In this document: positions 41,411 to 54,449 of the stretch, piece after piece
Layout of the letters: each line of letters begins with the position of its first letter
How positions within the stretch are numbered: the stretch's first letter is position 1
Source of the DNA: Sipunculus nudus
Taxonomy: Eukaryota; Annelida; Sipuncula; Golfingiida; Sipunculidae
DNA: 64,000 nucleotides
Reading direction: 5' to 3'
Assembly (NCBI GenBank): GCA_026874595.1
Contig: CM049318.1
Span: 32,869,956-32,933,955, forward strand
The notes under the pieces: model-generated
Seen by the model: only the letters and a program-made list of their open reading frames with translations
Database searches by the model: none
Told to the model about the DNA's origin: nothing
Position numbers and translations under genes: made by a program

Positions 41411-42129
41411 TTATTTCAACTTGATAAGATAATGATATTACACCAGCAGAACATTGCAACATACACAAGTGTATTTTAATGCACATAAAGTGTAGGTACA
41501 GTTGGAAAAATAAGGTATTTTTCGGAGCGCAAAACTGCAGTACTATCGTTCTAAATATTCTTTAGACATTTGCCATGTAGGAGCTTATTTATTTCTTAGA
41601 AATGTTAACTTTTTTGTTGATATTTAAAATTAAAGTTGTTTTAGACAGTTCACGTGTAAAATCCCTTTTCAAACGTCACATCATATTTTTGTTATGTGGT
41701 AATATACCATAATTACTCGTGTGTAAGAATGCGTGTAAGTACGTGGACAAGGTGGAGAACTCGGTAATCAGTAATATTCAGGTACTAACCTGGAACGTTA
41801 TTATGTTACCTTAATTTAAATATACGCAGCCGAACGTGCTTGGATAGGGAAGCTCAGTACTTGGCAGTTTAAAGCTGTCACCTGCAATAGCTTGTATGTG
41901 AGGGCTTAAGCATCTGAGCTCGGATAGAACAGTATATATTATAATAAATTACACATTTTATCAGCAAAATAATGAAGTTATTTTTACAACCTGTAATAGA
42001 ATGTAAATGATGAGTCAAAAGAACAAATATTCAAGAAAACAAGTAACCCATTTGGGATATGACGCTCAGGTGAATTTGATTAACAGGCGATGCATGCATC
42101 TGGTGCCAAATATTTGTTAAGAATCCTTG
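41411..42129. other. Non-coding stretch
   Basis: AT-rich, no repeat or domain recognised. Confidence 0.5.
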
Positions 42130-42880
42130 AGTAGAGTGGGATCTTACTTGACATTATGTGAGTCAGGTGTTTCTAGCCCCAACTGTTACGATTTGTTTGC
42201 CCGGCTGACTTGTAGGGTGCTTAGATGTTATTTTATAACGCTCACTTAATAAAGGTCACAGTGACCTCTTTCCAAATTTACAAGGAGATTTCACAAGGAC
42301 TTGATCTTAATGAAACTAAGTTTCCAAGTCCGTCTGTTACAATATTTGCAAATATGAGTTTAAGGGGGCCAATTCATGTTCTTTCACATATCATGCAGAT
42401 TATACGTCGCAGTGACCTAATCTTTTAGTTAAAGAAGAATTTTACAATGACCTCCGTTTAAAATTAAGGAAACATTTCCTTCGTCCAACACGTTGCCCTG
42501 TCTGATGTTCAAGGTTCTAAAATTTTGTTTTTTTTTGGATCGTGGCACTCTGAACATATATGACTTGATCTCAGGCGTCGAGATTTTCAGACATTGCAAT
42601 ACAATTTGAGTCCTGTCTGTCTAGCGCTCAAGATCAAGAATATGGGCTAGACTATAGGTCAACATGACTTTATTTCCAATTAGAATTGCGTAGGACCGCC
42701 CTAAATGTAACGTAAGAAGAAATTTGGTCCATCATTTCCGTAAATACTTTTTTTTCTCATTTAACGCTTAGCATGCTCAACTCATGCTTTGAGGAAGTGG
42801 CTCTGGTTTTATTAGGCAAGGATCCCATGGGTGTTTTCTTAGAATATTTTAGGCCTATCGGATACAATTTCTGCCTCACA
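42130..42880 (+). repeat. Decayed second array of the ~157-bp repeat
   Basis: Recognisable blocks: 'tctagccccaactgttacgatttgtttgcccggctgac', 'gtagggtgcttaga', 'aaggtcacagtgacctctttcc', 'caaggagatttcacaaggact', and near 42848 'aggcctatcggatacaatttctgcc'. More diverged than the 37-38.6 kb array, same orientation. Confidence 0.55.
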
Positions 42881-43059
42881 GCGAGGAAACACGCTCACAC
42901 AGCGGGATTCGCAGTCACCAAATCCAGATTTAAACAGTCATAAACAACTGGCATATTCTCATACCGAATAATCAACTTGATCGGATAAAGATATTAAATG
43001 AGCAAAGCATTGCAACATACACCAATGCATTTTAAATGTTTAAGGCTCAGGAATTGTAC

Positions 43060-44490
43060 GTGCAGGTGTCCAAAATGTTTTCTCTTGTATCACTTCTTGG
43101 TACAAGTGATCTAATTTGTATTTTTTTAAATACCAAGCCGAGGGAAATACCTATTTGCATTATAAACTGCCAAATCGAAAGTAGTATTCCTTTACCAAAC
43201 CAACAGTTTTGAAAAAAATAAATTAAGAAGTTATATTATCAATTTGTTTGCTTCCCTCGTTTACATTTCAATATTAAAGGTCTGAAACTGTCAATTTTAG
43301 GATTATGGAATGACCTCACCTTAAAATATGTCTACACACTCGTTGAAAAATTGTAAAAACGATCACATCCCTATAACTATTCAGCATTACCTAGAGTACT
43401 CAAGACAGTATTTTTCTCACGTGCCGAAAACCCCGTAGAATAAACACTAATAAATGGTAATATATAACAGTTTACGGGTCCTTTAAAACACCACGTAATT
43501 GGCTGGTAATCATGCAACCTACTCAGCAAGGATCAAAAAGTAACAGACACTATTTATTCATTCTTAGTCGCAAACAAGTGCTATTAAGTTGTCCTGTCCA
43601 ACAATATCGTTGAAACTAAAGCTTCATGTCATTCTCCATAACAGTTTACGTTTGTTTTGAAGGAGCACACGGGTTACACGAAAAGCTTTAATTGAAAATA
43701 ACTACTTACCCTTGCACTTTTTCGTACATGAACTGTAGTCCTAAGAGAAACAGGAGAGCAATTACTGCTCTTTCTTTTCCGAGATTGAGCCTGATATCCA
43801 TATTTCTTAGAGCGATATAAACCTTGCGATTACCACATAAAACGTTATTTAATGTGTGATGCTCTGTTAATACAGAGGAAAGAAACTTCTTGGTAGACCG
43901 CTTCTCACTTGGATGCAGCGTCATGGACCGTGCCAAATTTATGTTAATGGGGAGGCTTAGCTTAAAGCATCTGCTCTATAAACACAGAGGGAATCAGCCG
44001 TGCTTTAATCGAATGTGTCTATGTTTTAAACCTCACATAACCTCTAGCTATATCAACTTTTATTTTGTATGATATTTAAGTTGGGTAAGACGTGAATTTG
44101 AAAATGGATTTATATATAAAGGCTGTAGTACCGATATGTGTTATATTGTCTCTGAGCAGTTTAAAAAAAGTCTGGAAAAGGCATCAATCGTTCTACTATA
44201 CACAGAAAAGTCTTAACATTTTATAAATAATTCGTTACTTTGGCGTGTAGCCCCTTTCCAGATTACCATTTGCCATATATGTCAGCTAAATGCCGTTGAC
44301 ACCGGTCCTGTGTACACTTCACACGTGGGGTTGATATCTGAATTAAATTACTGTTTTCCCAGTTTATACATTAGAGCGTCAGAAACATGTTTTTTTTTTG
44401 TGATAAGAGAGATATTACAAACAACTAAGTTCACTGTTTATAATGAAAATGTCCATTTTACAATTTTTTACCACAATTATAACTTAACAT
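43060..44490. other. Non-coding stretch
   Basis: Short open frames only; none resembles a domain known to me. Confidence 0.5.
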
Positions 44491-44770
44491 CACGGGGTCT
44501 CGTTCCTCCCAACAAGGGTACCGCAGGGATCAGTCCTGGGTCCTATGTTATTTTTTATTACCGTCTGCGTTTAGTTCTGGACATTGTAGCCCATCCTGTG
44601 AATATACATGGTTATACTGATGACTGCCAGCTAAGTCACGTTCAATCTTAATGAACCTAGTAGCCTGTCACTCATAACAATCCTCGAAGCGTGTGTCCGT
44701 GATGTCAGAGCTTGAATGGTCAAAAACAGACTAAAAACATCATCCTACTTAAAAGACCCTAATTCTAATA
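44490..44770 (+). pseudogene. CR1-like LINE reverse transcriptase fragment
   Basis: VPQGSVLGPMLF (44519-44554) is the reverse-transcriptase motif before the catalytic loop. After stops and a frameshift, HGYTDDCQLS (near 44608) is the catalytic YxDD box with Ala changed to Thr. Then ACVRDVRA*MVKNRLK matches the next conserved helix. Multiply broken. Copy 2 lies inverted at 47570-47815 and ends at nearly the same points. Confidence 0.65.
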
Positions 44771-47569
44771 TCAATTCTAACTTAAATTAAATTTCAGAAT
44801 ATACCCCCCCCCCAAAAAAAAAGATGATATTATAAAAGGTACAATGATCTATCTACTTGTTTCAATGACCATCCTACCAGAAACGGACATAAGGTATTAT
44901 CTTGTCAAAAACCCATGTATTTAATAGCAATTCACGAGTTGTCTTAAATTCCTAATAAACCCAACAATGTATACATTATTCAAACCAGGAACAGTGAACT
45001 TTATTTTGCTGATAAACATATTCTATGTTTACCTGATTGTAAAGCATTTAAATGGTTAAAATTTTGCAATTTACTGTCTTTCCTAAATCCGACTCCCGGG
45101 CCTGCCTTATTTAGTGCCCTTGGCAAAGCAATGTTTCAGAAAAATAAACGCTGTTCATAAGTAAACGCCGGTCTTGTTCAGAGTATGAGTATTTCCCATG
45201 TTTAAAGGCCAGATGTGTTTTCCTGTCACTATAATGTGTGCTTTTACCGGTCAAATTGACAGGAGATTGTTGAATGCATTGGTGTGTGTGTGTGGATAAT
45301 ATGTTTAATTTCTCTTTAAATCTTTCCTTTTTCTTACATGCATGCCTATTTTTTAAACTATTCCCAGTTTGCCCAGTATGCTTAAAACCAGTCACTGATC
45401 CTGTAAAACGCTATACAAATAAAATGCCAGCATTGAGAAGGCAAGCAAGCAGATGAGCGAAACAACTGTCACTAACTTTCATTTTAAAGTGCATTTTAGT
45501 TCGTCCACAGCTACGATTTCGAGATATCTTAAAGTTGTAAATGATATAATAGTAATGTAACTCTTGTCGACAACCAGTACATTGGGAAATATACTCGACA
45601 CAACTGAAACTGTCACATACCAGTATATACTACGCCGGAAACGCTTGAAAAAGTTGTCTAAAGCTGATTTAGTTAAAAATCGGGAGGAAAGTATCATGCA
45701 AACGAATTACACAGTGCCGCTATACGAAGGCCTACCAACTACCCGTATTCCGAATGAACTAACGTTTCAAGTCTTACGTGGTGCACAGTTCATGGAAGAG
45801 TTGGGAACAACATTACTAACTACATTCAGTGTAAAAAAAAGTAACAGCAATATGAAACTTCGGGATACCAGGTAGGGCCGCCAGGGCTGATCCTTGTGGA
45901 TAATTACCAAATCTCTCACTGAGATTCCCTTGTAAATTCTTATAATGATGCGCGATTTTGGTTATTGCGTTTGTCCATATCCCTATGGCATTTCAGGATA
46001 TTCCGTAAACATAATCAGTTTACCGGCGATGTTTTCAATTTGGGCCCCCATTGATGTTTTGACGGATTCTTTAGTGCCTTTTATGCCGAGCCGGATGATC
46101 TATTTTTTTTTTCTTAATAAACGCCTGCCTAGAGTAGAGGCCTGCCTTGTTTAGACGCCAAGTAACAGCAAAACAAGTTTTAATGGACTTATATTAATCT
46201 ACATGACAGTATCGGAAACTCTATTTATTTCCTCTCTCATATTTCTATCTACCCTGTTTTTAAATTTTGATTCAATACTAAATTTAATAAAAATTATTCT
46301 TGAACAGTAAAAACATACTCAAGAGGAATAGCAATAAATTATTCGTGTGGTAATGTCCTAATGTTACGGGAACAGCACAGGAATAATCCATTTAATTTTG
46401 TTTATAATTACCATAATATAGGGATCAAATAATAATCAACGATCACCATAATATATTTTAGACACCGTTATATAGAAACCGCCCAATTGGATGTATTAGG
46501 GTCAAAGTTTGTTCTGCCGCTCACCACCTCATTGAAGCGTGAGTGTAAATTACATGAAACGTGTACACATGAACACATGAAAGATTCACTCCGACTCAAG
46601 AACATAGTTTGTTAATGGAATCCATACCAGTTTAAGGACTCACTGGTAAATTGTTTCATTTTACAACATCCCTTCCATTTAAAAGATGTGGTCGTAGCAT
46701 GTTTTTATAGTTCAACATCTGTGAAGATTGCGGATACTAAAAATATATGTCCAATGTTTGCATTTTACCGGTTTATGTTAGTTGTAGGGCTTCATTTTGA
46801 ACATTTCTTAACAACCAATAAATTGTTTACATTAACAAAAAAACCATGGTTATCATAGAGAGATACTAATAAATATAAAGAAACTAACATAAACCCATTA
46901 AAAGTATATCATAAGGTGGCCATGTCACTGGTCTCAGTCCCCAGTGTTGAAAAGCTCACGATTTGAAAGCAGAATCATGTTGAATTAAAAGTCTTTATCT
47001 CTAGTTATAAAATATCTTTAGAGGTGTTATAATAGAGATTTTGAGATAAACGCGGATTACAGTGAACTGTGACCGCAAATTGCGCAAACACCAAACAGGG
47101 CCCCAGAAACATGCTCTCTGAGCATGACACGCTTTGTGACCATTATGTTTCCAGGCCCAAGTGCAACAGAGAAAGGGGAACCCGTAGGGAGGAAATATTA
47201 AAATTATAAATCATGCAGCTTAATCGAAAATATTCTCGGAAAAGAAACAAACTGGCCATTAGCAAATAACAGCCACTTGTTAACATGCACAGATATACAT
47301 AAATTGATACTTATTTACTCTGACTCCTGTCAACTGCATCGTTTACAAGCTAAACAATTCCCGAATGTTATTGCTTCGTACATTTGCCGTGTATTATTCA
47401 TGACTACATTTCTTTGTGTGATTCCTTGAATAGCATACTTTGGTGAAAATGTATGAAAACTATAAAAGATGTATACCAGCAGAAAAAAAATGTCTGTACC
47501 TGTTTTAATTATAATTTACTTTGTGGGTGCATAATTTGAATTTAATTTGAACTGATTTTAGAAACAGAG
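44771..47569. other. Non-coding region around the proposed symmetry centre
   Basis: No gene recognised. Short frames at 45111-45395, 45564-45875 and 45945-46154 have no recognisable domains. Confidence 0.45.
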
Positions 47570-47815
47570 GTTTTTAACGGGATTGATACCTTAAGTCTGT
47601 TTCTGACCATTCAAGTTCTTGAGGTGGCAATGGAATGTAACACGTACTCGGGACATTTAGCTTAAACCTGGCATACAGCTGGGTGTCGTCAGCATAACTA
47701 CGTCTCTTCACAGGGTAAACTAACGGAATACTGTAACACAGCAAAAAGAACAAAAGGACAAAGGATTAAGGACGGATCCTTGCGGTACCCCTGTTAGGAG
47801 AGGAGTCATTTTAAT
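47570..47815 (-). pseudogene. CR1-like LINE reverse transcriptase fragment (inverted copy)
   Basis: On the minus strand GVPQGSVLNPLSF is followed, after stops, by SYADDTQLYARF, the intact YADD catalytic box. Then 'cttgaatggtcagaaacagacttaa' parallels 'cttgaatggtcaaaaacagactaaa' of the plus-strand copy at 44715. Dead remnant. Confidence 0.65.
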
Positions 47816-48639
47816 TGCATACCCTTTACAACCACTGACTACGTGATGTTAAAGGACACTTTTACCACCTCCCCACAGTGTATCAAAATTCGACGGGATT
47901 GAGGCTTTCTGCCAAAACTGTGTGTCACAAAATGTGGTCACCCGTGCCCGATGTGATGAAAGGTCGAGTGTCAGCAGAAGCCACCTTTACTTTGATTGAA
48001 TGCTATATCAATGTCATTTTTTCACACAGGGAAAAGCCCTCTGATTACTATGAACCTTCTGAAATGCTAATTAAAAGGGGCCATACAGAATATTTCCTGA
48101 CATCTGATTGGTCGGCTGATTGGCGACTGCTTCTCAATAAGCTTTCCAAGGAATCAAAGATTACACCCTGTCGTGTAATTTTTAATTATTTTCAAAGATT
48201 TTTCTAGAAGCTTAGATGAGATGGCCTTTTTTCAAACACGTTGGTATACTATATCCAGGAACATTTTAATTGTTACATAGCACACCCGTGATGGTGCTTG
48301 CCTATAGATAGTAGTCATGCCCACAGGCCATTTGTCTCTTAAATGAGAGTCATGACTTCAAATGTTTTGAGGTGACCTTTTTTACCTTATTTTTTTTTCT
48401 CAAAATTTTGTTCCTGTATACTACATAAAAGACCTCCACTTCTCGTTTTCGTTGCAGATGACCCTGCTTGTCCGATGCACATGGAGCACTACTTTTGAGC
48501 CATGTGTCACTCAGGGAGAGAACATTAAAGCTTTTTCGTCTACTTTATGCTCAAACAGCAATACGACAACTGGCCAGACACATGATTTTCCGCATTCAGT
48601 CAGCCAAGAGCACAAATTGTATATGTTAGGATAAAAATC
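47816..48639. other. Non-coding stretch
   Basis: An open frame of 109 codons at 47878-48207 (+) has no start context, domain or repeat that I recognise. I do not call it a gene. Confidence 0.4.
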
Positions 48640-48644
48640 GTCTT

Positions 48645-48715
48645 ATGTTTCATCCAAGACGTTCCTGGGCAAATCTCCTTTAAACCACAGAATAGATCAC
48701 TGTGACCTGTATTCT
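48645..48715 (-). repeat. Single unit of the ~157-bp repeat, inverted
   Basis: The minus strand reads 'ggtcacagtgatctattctgtggtttaaaggagatttgcccaggaacgtc', matching the array at 37.2-38.6 kb. Opposite orientation. Confidence 0.55.
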
Positions 48716-49849
48716 GCGAGCTACTGGCCTCGGTATCTGGAAGTCGTCCTATACCTTTGCAAAATATCCGTGATCTAATTCCGCAGATTCTGCAACTCCA
48801 ACATTCCGACTGGATTTTGCTGCGGTGAGTGTCCTACGGAGTTCCTCTCACTTCCGCCTTTTCCCGCCCTGTTTTTAGTCTGACTCTTTTAGCTCGGTCA
48901 TTGGTAACCTACGTAATCAACGAAGTGAAACTTACCAAGTCCTCGTGAATAGAAGTTTCTTTCATGGACGGAGTAGGTCATTACTGACCCGGCAATTCTT
49001 CTATTATCGCCTCTATGTTAATTTCAGCTGAGCGATGTTGTTTGGTTTATATATTACTTTCTATTACAGGTTTTGTATAATAACTCCATTGTTAGTTTAT
49101 TATTTGCAGATATAATGTGTATAAAATTTACTGTTTAAACATAACTGAGATGCTTAAACAAACTATTGCATGCGAGAGTTAAACTCCAAAATATATTTTA
49201 AATAAAACTCACATAAATTCAGAAAAGCAGCGTTTCATTTGATTTACTTTTCTTTCCCGCCATAGGTATGATTACTAATAAAATTTGACAAGCGAGTTGT
49301 GGGGGGTTGATATTTAAACTACTATGTACCTTTGCAGAATAGTATACCTATCAAACACGTTGATTAGGTATTTTGTAATGAATGTAACATTATATCGTTT
49401 GGCATTACTTAAATATTACCACTAGTGAATTCATTAATAAGGAGAGAGAGTTTGCCGTTTTTTACATCACACGAGTAAGGCTATTTCCCGTTTGGTAAAT
49501 TATGGCCAATGAATACCACAGCATAACAAAAGGTCTCTTAGAGTAGCTTATGGTGTTACATATGAAAAGGGATGTTAACACGTGTGAAATGCCTAAAACA
49601 TCATCTTTATTCATAATTCTCAGCACAAAAGGTAATATTACTATGCAGCTCTGTATATATTTAGGATAAAGGTGGTGTACTTTTCCAAATGTGAAAAATA
49701 AACATATGTGGCCAACTGCATATACAATATCTGCGCATTACAAAATACACAGGAGTTCCGCTTGTGTAATATCTTTATATTATCAAGTTCAAAGAATCGG
49801 CATGAGACTATTTTGCTGTTGATGACCGTGTAAGCCTGCTGTTGTTGAA
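48716..49849. other. Non-coding stretch
   Basis: AT-rich, no features recognised. Confidence 0.45.
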
Positions 49850-51000
49850 TATGTACCACTATTGTCGCGTGTTCAACCTGTGTACAAAGCCGTTTTTGTT
49901 GACATTGCACCTCCGCAGTTGCTGACTGTACACTCCTTTTTATGCCGACTGTACCATTGTACTGCTTATGTTTACTGTGTACCCATTTTGTTGTTGACTG
50001 TGGAGTCCTGTTGTTGTCAACTGTACACACACCCTGTTGATGACTGTCCGCCCCTGTTCTTATTGACTGTGCAGTCCTGTTGTTGTTTTCTACACATAAC
50101 CGAAGACTGATCACCCCTATTCTTACTGACTGTGCAGACCTGTTGTTGTTGTCTACACATAACCGATGTCGATGACTGATCACCCCTGTTCTTACTGATT
50201 GTGCAGTCCTGTTGTTGTTGTCTACACATAACCGATGTCGATGACTGATCGCCCCTATTCTCATTGACTGTGCAGTCCTGTTGTTGTTGTCTACACATAA
50301 CCGAAGACTGATCACCCCTATTCTTACTGACTGTGCAGTCCTGTTGTTGTTGTCTACACATAACCGATGTCGATGACTGATCACCCCTGTTCATACTGAC
50401 TGTGCAGTCCTGTTGTTGTTGTCTACACATAACCGATGACGATGACTGATCGCCCCTGTTCTTATTGACTGTGCAGTACTGTTGTTGTTGTCTACACATA
50501 ACCGATGTCGATGACTGATCACCCCTGTTCTTACTGACTGTGCAGTCCTGTTGTTGTTGTCTACACATAACCGATGTCGATGACTGATCACCCCTGTTCT
50601 TACTGACTGTGCAGTCCTGTTGTTGTTGTCTACACATAACCGATGTCGATGACTGATCACCCCTGTTCTTACTGACTGTGCAGTCCTGTTGTTGTTGTCT
50701 ACACATAACTGTGTCGATGACTGTCCGCCCCTGTTCTTACTGACTGTGCAGTCCTGTTGTTGTTGTCTACACATAACCGATGTCAATGACTGATCACCCC
50801 TGTTCTTATTGACTGTGCAGTCCTGTTGTTGTTGTCTACACATAACTGTGTCGATGACTGATCACCCCTGTTCTTATTGACTGTGCTTCAATGCTGTTGT
50901 TGGATGTACATCCCTCTGATGGTTGATTGTGCACTCCTGATATTGCTTACTCTACAAAATGCTGTTCTGGACAGTACATCACCGTTTTTGTTGATTTTAC
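49850..51000 (-). repeat. 69/63-bp minisatellite array (12 clean units plus decayed edges)
   Basis: The landmark 'tacacataac' recurs at 50091, 50154, 50223, 50292, 50355, 50424, 50493, 50562, 50631, 50700, 50768 and 50837: spacing 69, with two 63-bp units and one 68-bp unit. The minus-strand unit contains GACAACAACAACAGGACTGCACAGTCA and belongs to the same family as the 39-41.4 kb array. In one frame it codes for a repeating MCRQQQQDCTVSKNRGDQSS peptide and in a second frame VDNNNRTAQSV. The 68-bp unit breaks both, so coding is doubtful. Confidence 0.85.
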
Positions 51001-52159
51001 ACCCTGCATCGTATAAATACTAAACTGTGCTCTGAAGAAGAGTGTTAAATAAGCAATCGACTATATGCGAATATAGTTTCTACATGTATGGTTTATGCAT
51101 ATATTGGTTTATATAAGAATGAATAACAAAAACTTGCGCAATCTTTGGAGAAGGCTAATCTGCCCCCCCCCCCCCCCCCCAAGCCAGGGCTACAACCGTA
51201 AACCTTTCCGCATTTCACACTTAAGGATCAATATATTGTATTCCACTCAATCTGTATAGATGCAGGAGTAGCCATGCCGGTAGGTAGTAGGTAGTTAGGT
51301 GTTACTACTTAATTTGGGTATGACAGGCAGGTATGACGTTGTTTAGATGATAGGATCTGAGGCCTCTGTGTCAGGTATAACCTTGGCAGATGTGTTAGTG
51401 TAATGGTGTGGCAATCAGCTGAGTGAGACGTAATGTAACAATAAAAGACCCATTTCCCAGGTACGCACACTGGATATACAGTACCAGCATAAACATGATG
51501 TATACCTTCGGTTGAATAGTTGTATATCACAGGTTTTTAAAATTATTGGACCACCGTAGCCGATTATTACGCTTGCAGTGACCTAATGTTGGTACCCTGC
51601 CTGAATAATTGTCAGGTATAAGACGCTCATATTTTCACTTTCTTTGTCTAGCATAATCGCATAGGTAACATAAATGCGGTTTCTTGCACGCGGATGGTAA
51701 TTTATTAGATATTATGGCCTTTCATGTTTATTAGACCTTGTCAAACTGGTGCTTATTTTGCTACCGTTAAGCTTAGTAAAAACCACAAGGCACTCTCTCC
51801 TGAATGTAATTTACTGAGGATCTATGTTATATTTCGAAAGACAGACGTTTGAAGGAATTCGCTAAGAATTAATCTAAAAAAAAAAACAAATACTAATAAT
51901 TTATACCTGACCACCAATGACGGATGATTCTATAACAATTAAACGTACATGCATTTCTACACTGCAGCAAACCTTGAGTTTTAACATGCGATGCCCGTGG
52001 TAGGCTTGCTTGATAAAAAGGCACAGCTTGAACTTGTTTATATTATTACACGGTACATGTATGCAGGATTGTTTATATTTGGTTAACACAAAATGTATTC
52101 ATAGATATACGTCCAGCTTGCCATATACAAAACCACAGAAAACAATCCCATATCGAATT
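51001..52159. other. Non-coding stretch
   Basis: Holds a poly-C run (51163-51180). No domain or structured repeat recognised. Confidence 0.45.
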
Positions 52160-52375
52160 ATATAATAAAGACCCTCATCATATAAGACCATAAAGAACCA
52201 ACATTATACAGAATCACATTTTACAAAACCACTCAATACATAATCACATCGTACAAATCCACATTATACAGAGACACAATATACAGGATCATGACATACA
52301 GGACCATATTATGAAGAAGCACATTATAAAGAAGAAAATATAATACAGAACAATAACACCAAAGACATATCATAT
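52160..52375 (-). repeat. Inverted copy of the 36.7-kb minisatellite
   Basis: The minus strand reads 'cataatatggtcctgtatgtcatgatcctgtatattgtgtctctgtataatgtgg', the same unit type as 36700-36925 but in opposite orientation. Confidence 0.55.
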
Positions 52376-53013
52376 ACACAGGATTAACATCCGCTTGACA
52401 GAATACCATCAAATAGTATACCGCTACTCCCCCTTGGTGACCCACTGGCTAGCTTAATATTCTGGTAAAAATACTAAGTAACAATAACGATATGCTAAAT
52501 GGTTATCTGGAATATAGAAGGAAAGGAATTTGTGTATAATGGACGTTGTAAGTACTTTCACATTAAGAAGACTTATCATTGGACTAAATATCAGGAGAGA
52601 TCTATTTTTCTTTCATGTTATTGCTTTGCAAAATGTTAAGTATTTGCCATAGCATCGACTATTAGACCTATATACATAAACAAACCATATAGATTTACAA
52701 TTTTTTATTAATACCAAAGTGATAGAAAAAAATACATCTTTTTTCGGGTTTTTTTTCTCTTCTTTCATTGATAGCGAACAAAAGGCCAAAACAGGTAATA
52801 GGATACAGGAAACATTTAGGTTGGATACGAATGTTTTATGTCGTCTTCGAAACGCGACATTTGATAACCTCTTGAGCCAAGGGTAAGATGGCACTTTCTT
52901 TAGTTGTTGAAATATTGCGACAACGACACACATTTGTATCAATAAAAACAAACTTGTTACACGAATCTATCTATCCATCTATCTGTCTCTCTCTGTCTCC
53001 CTATCTCTCTCTC

Positions 53014-53018
<5 letters not shown>

Positions 53019-53071
<53 letters not shown>
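53019..53071. repeat. (AT)n microsatellite
   Basis: Preceded by a (CT)/(ATCT)-rich tract from about 52968. It directly abuts the dead TSP1 exon and has replaced its acceptor. Confidence 0.95.
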
Positions 53072-53074
<3 letters not shown>

Positions 53075-53075
53075 G

Positions 53076-53209
53076 ACTGGGGACTTTGGACCTCTTGGAG
53101 CGGACCTGACGCCGGATGCGGCCAAGGTATCCAGACACGAGTGTGGATATGCAATATCGAAAACTGTACAGAAAACTGCTGTTTGTGAAACTAGACCTCT
53201 CTGTCCAGG
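53076..53209 (+). pseudogene. Dead TSP1 exon on the plus strand
   Basis: Reads WGLWTSWSGPDAGCGQGIQT, then RVWICNIENC; an extra base shifts to AVCETRPLCP, followed by GGTAGT as a displaced donor. WxxWxxW, the Cys/Gly core and Cys spacing identify TSP1, closest to the live exon at 33605-33760. The first cysteine (CxxSC) is gone, the frame is broken, and no acceptor remains because an (AT)n run stands where it should be. Confidence 0.75.
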
Positions 53210-53760
53210 GTAGTGCCAACTTTTTTACCTAAGGAGCTTCATTGAAGGATATAATTAGTATTTCAATGTTATTGAGTGCCCACGTGCATAAACAAGCTTC
53301 AAGTCTGAAAGAATTGCTAGCTACTTACTTTTATATAGATGACTCTTATATTCTGATATTTTTAATAGTTTCACGCATATATTTCTTATTTATAAAACCT
53401 GACTGCTTGCCAAACTAAAAGTTAAAGAGAAAAGAAGAAGTCCTTTGTAACTTTACGCGAAGTATGCCAAATATTTCATTTTCTCAGGGGAAGAGGTTAA
53501 AAAAGACATGGGTACGTTCTCTGATGATAGAATGGCTTCTGTATTTCAATTGATTTGATATATACAAAAACAGAAAATCTTGTGAAAAGGTCAAGCATAT
53601 ATTTAAAATAAAATAATATTTCACACAAAATGAATGTTATTTTCCTAAAACATAGATGATGCAAATATCTTGTAGTAAGACTGAAAAGTTTATTACTGTT
53701 TCTATCCTGAATATATATGCAGTTACATATCTGCAAAAACGATTCTGTGTCAAATTATAC

Positions 53761-53762
<2 letters not shown>

Positions 53763-53804
<42 letters not shown>

Positions 53805-53811
53805 ATGTATG

Positions 53812-53843
<32 letters not shown>
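53763..53843. repeat. Compound (AT)n microsatellite
   Basis: Two AT runs (53763-53802 and 53817-53843) separated by a TATG-rich interruption. Confidence 0.9.
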
Positions 53844-53846
<3 letters not shown>

Positions 53847-54440
53847 TTTACTACATATTTGATCAATTCTGGCATTACATAATGCATCGCCCTTTCAAAT
53901 TATAAGAATATGTTACTTGTAATGAATAAATGTGACAGCTTGGATTCTTTGAGGAGAGGCAGCGTCACGTGCAGCTTAGGCACAAGGGTACCAAGGAAGA
54001 AATGTTCGAGACAACAATAAAACTGTTAATGATCTCTGCCAGGTCAGGTTATAAAAATGTCTTCATACTCTGGAATATTAATTGAAGGTATTCGATTAAT
54101 ATTATATTAAATTAAATTAATTGTATTCGTAAATATTACTTGGTATCGATTGGAAGAGTGCACAATTACCTGTTGCAAGGGTGTTAAAACACGGATAATG
54201 ATATGTCAGAGACAACAGTGTACAAAGCAACCTCTGCAGACTTGAGAATGTTTCATGGTTTCTTGTTTCAATACAATCACCAGTATACCTGCCTTAACTT
54301 TAACTCTTCACCAAAAAATAAACAAAATCCTTTTTTGCAAGAAAAGAAAAAGGTAATATGAAATGTATGTTAGCGTCACGATTTTGAAAAACCTATTCCA
54401 GTGAGTTAGTGCACAATGAGGAGATAGTTTACCCTGTTTA
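53844..54440. other. Non-coding stretch
   Basis: Lies where the 5' half of the dead VWA exon would be expected, but no VWA similarity is visible. Ends in a poly-C run. Confidence 0.45.
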
Positions 54441-54449
54441 CCCCCCCCC

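Noticed and set aside
47878-48207. 109-codon plus frame
   Set aside because: No similarity that I recognise and no splice context; flanked by LINE and repeat debris.
49850-51000. Regularly spaced repeats that could be mistaken for a CRISPR array
   Set aside because: Units are contiguous 63-69 bp tandem copies without unique spacers, and the window is eukaryotic.
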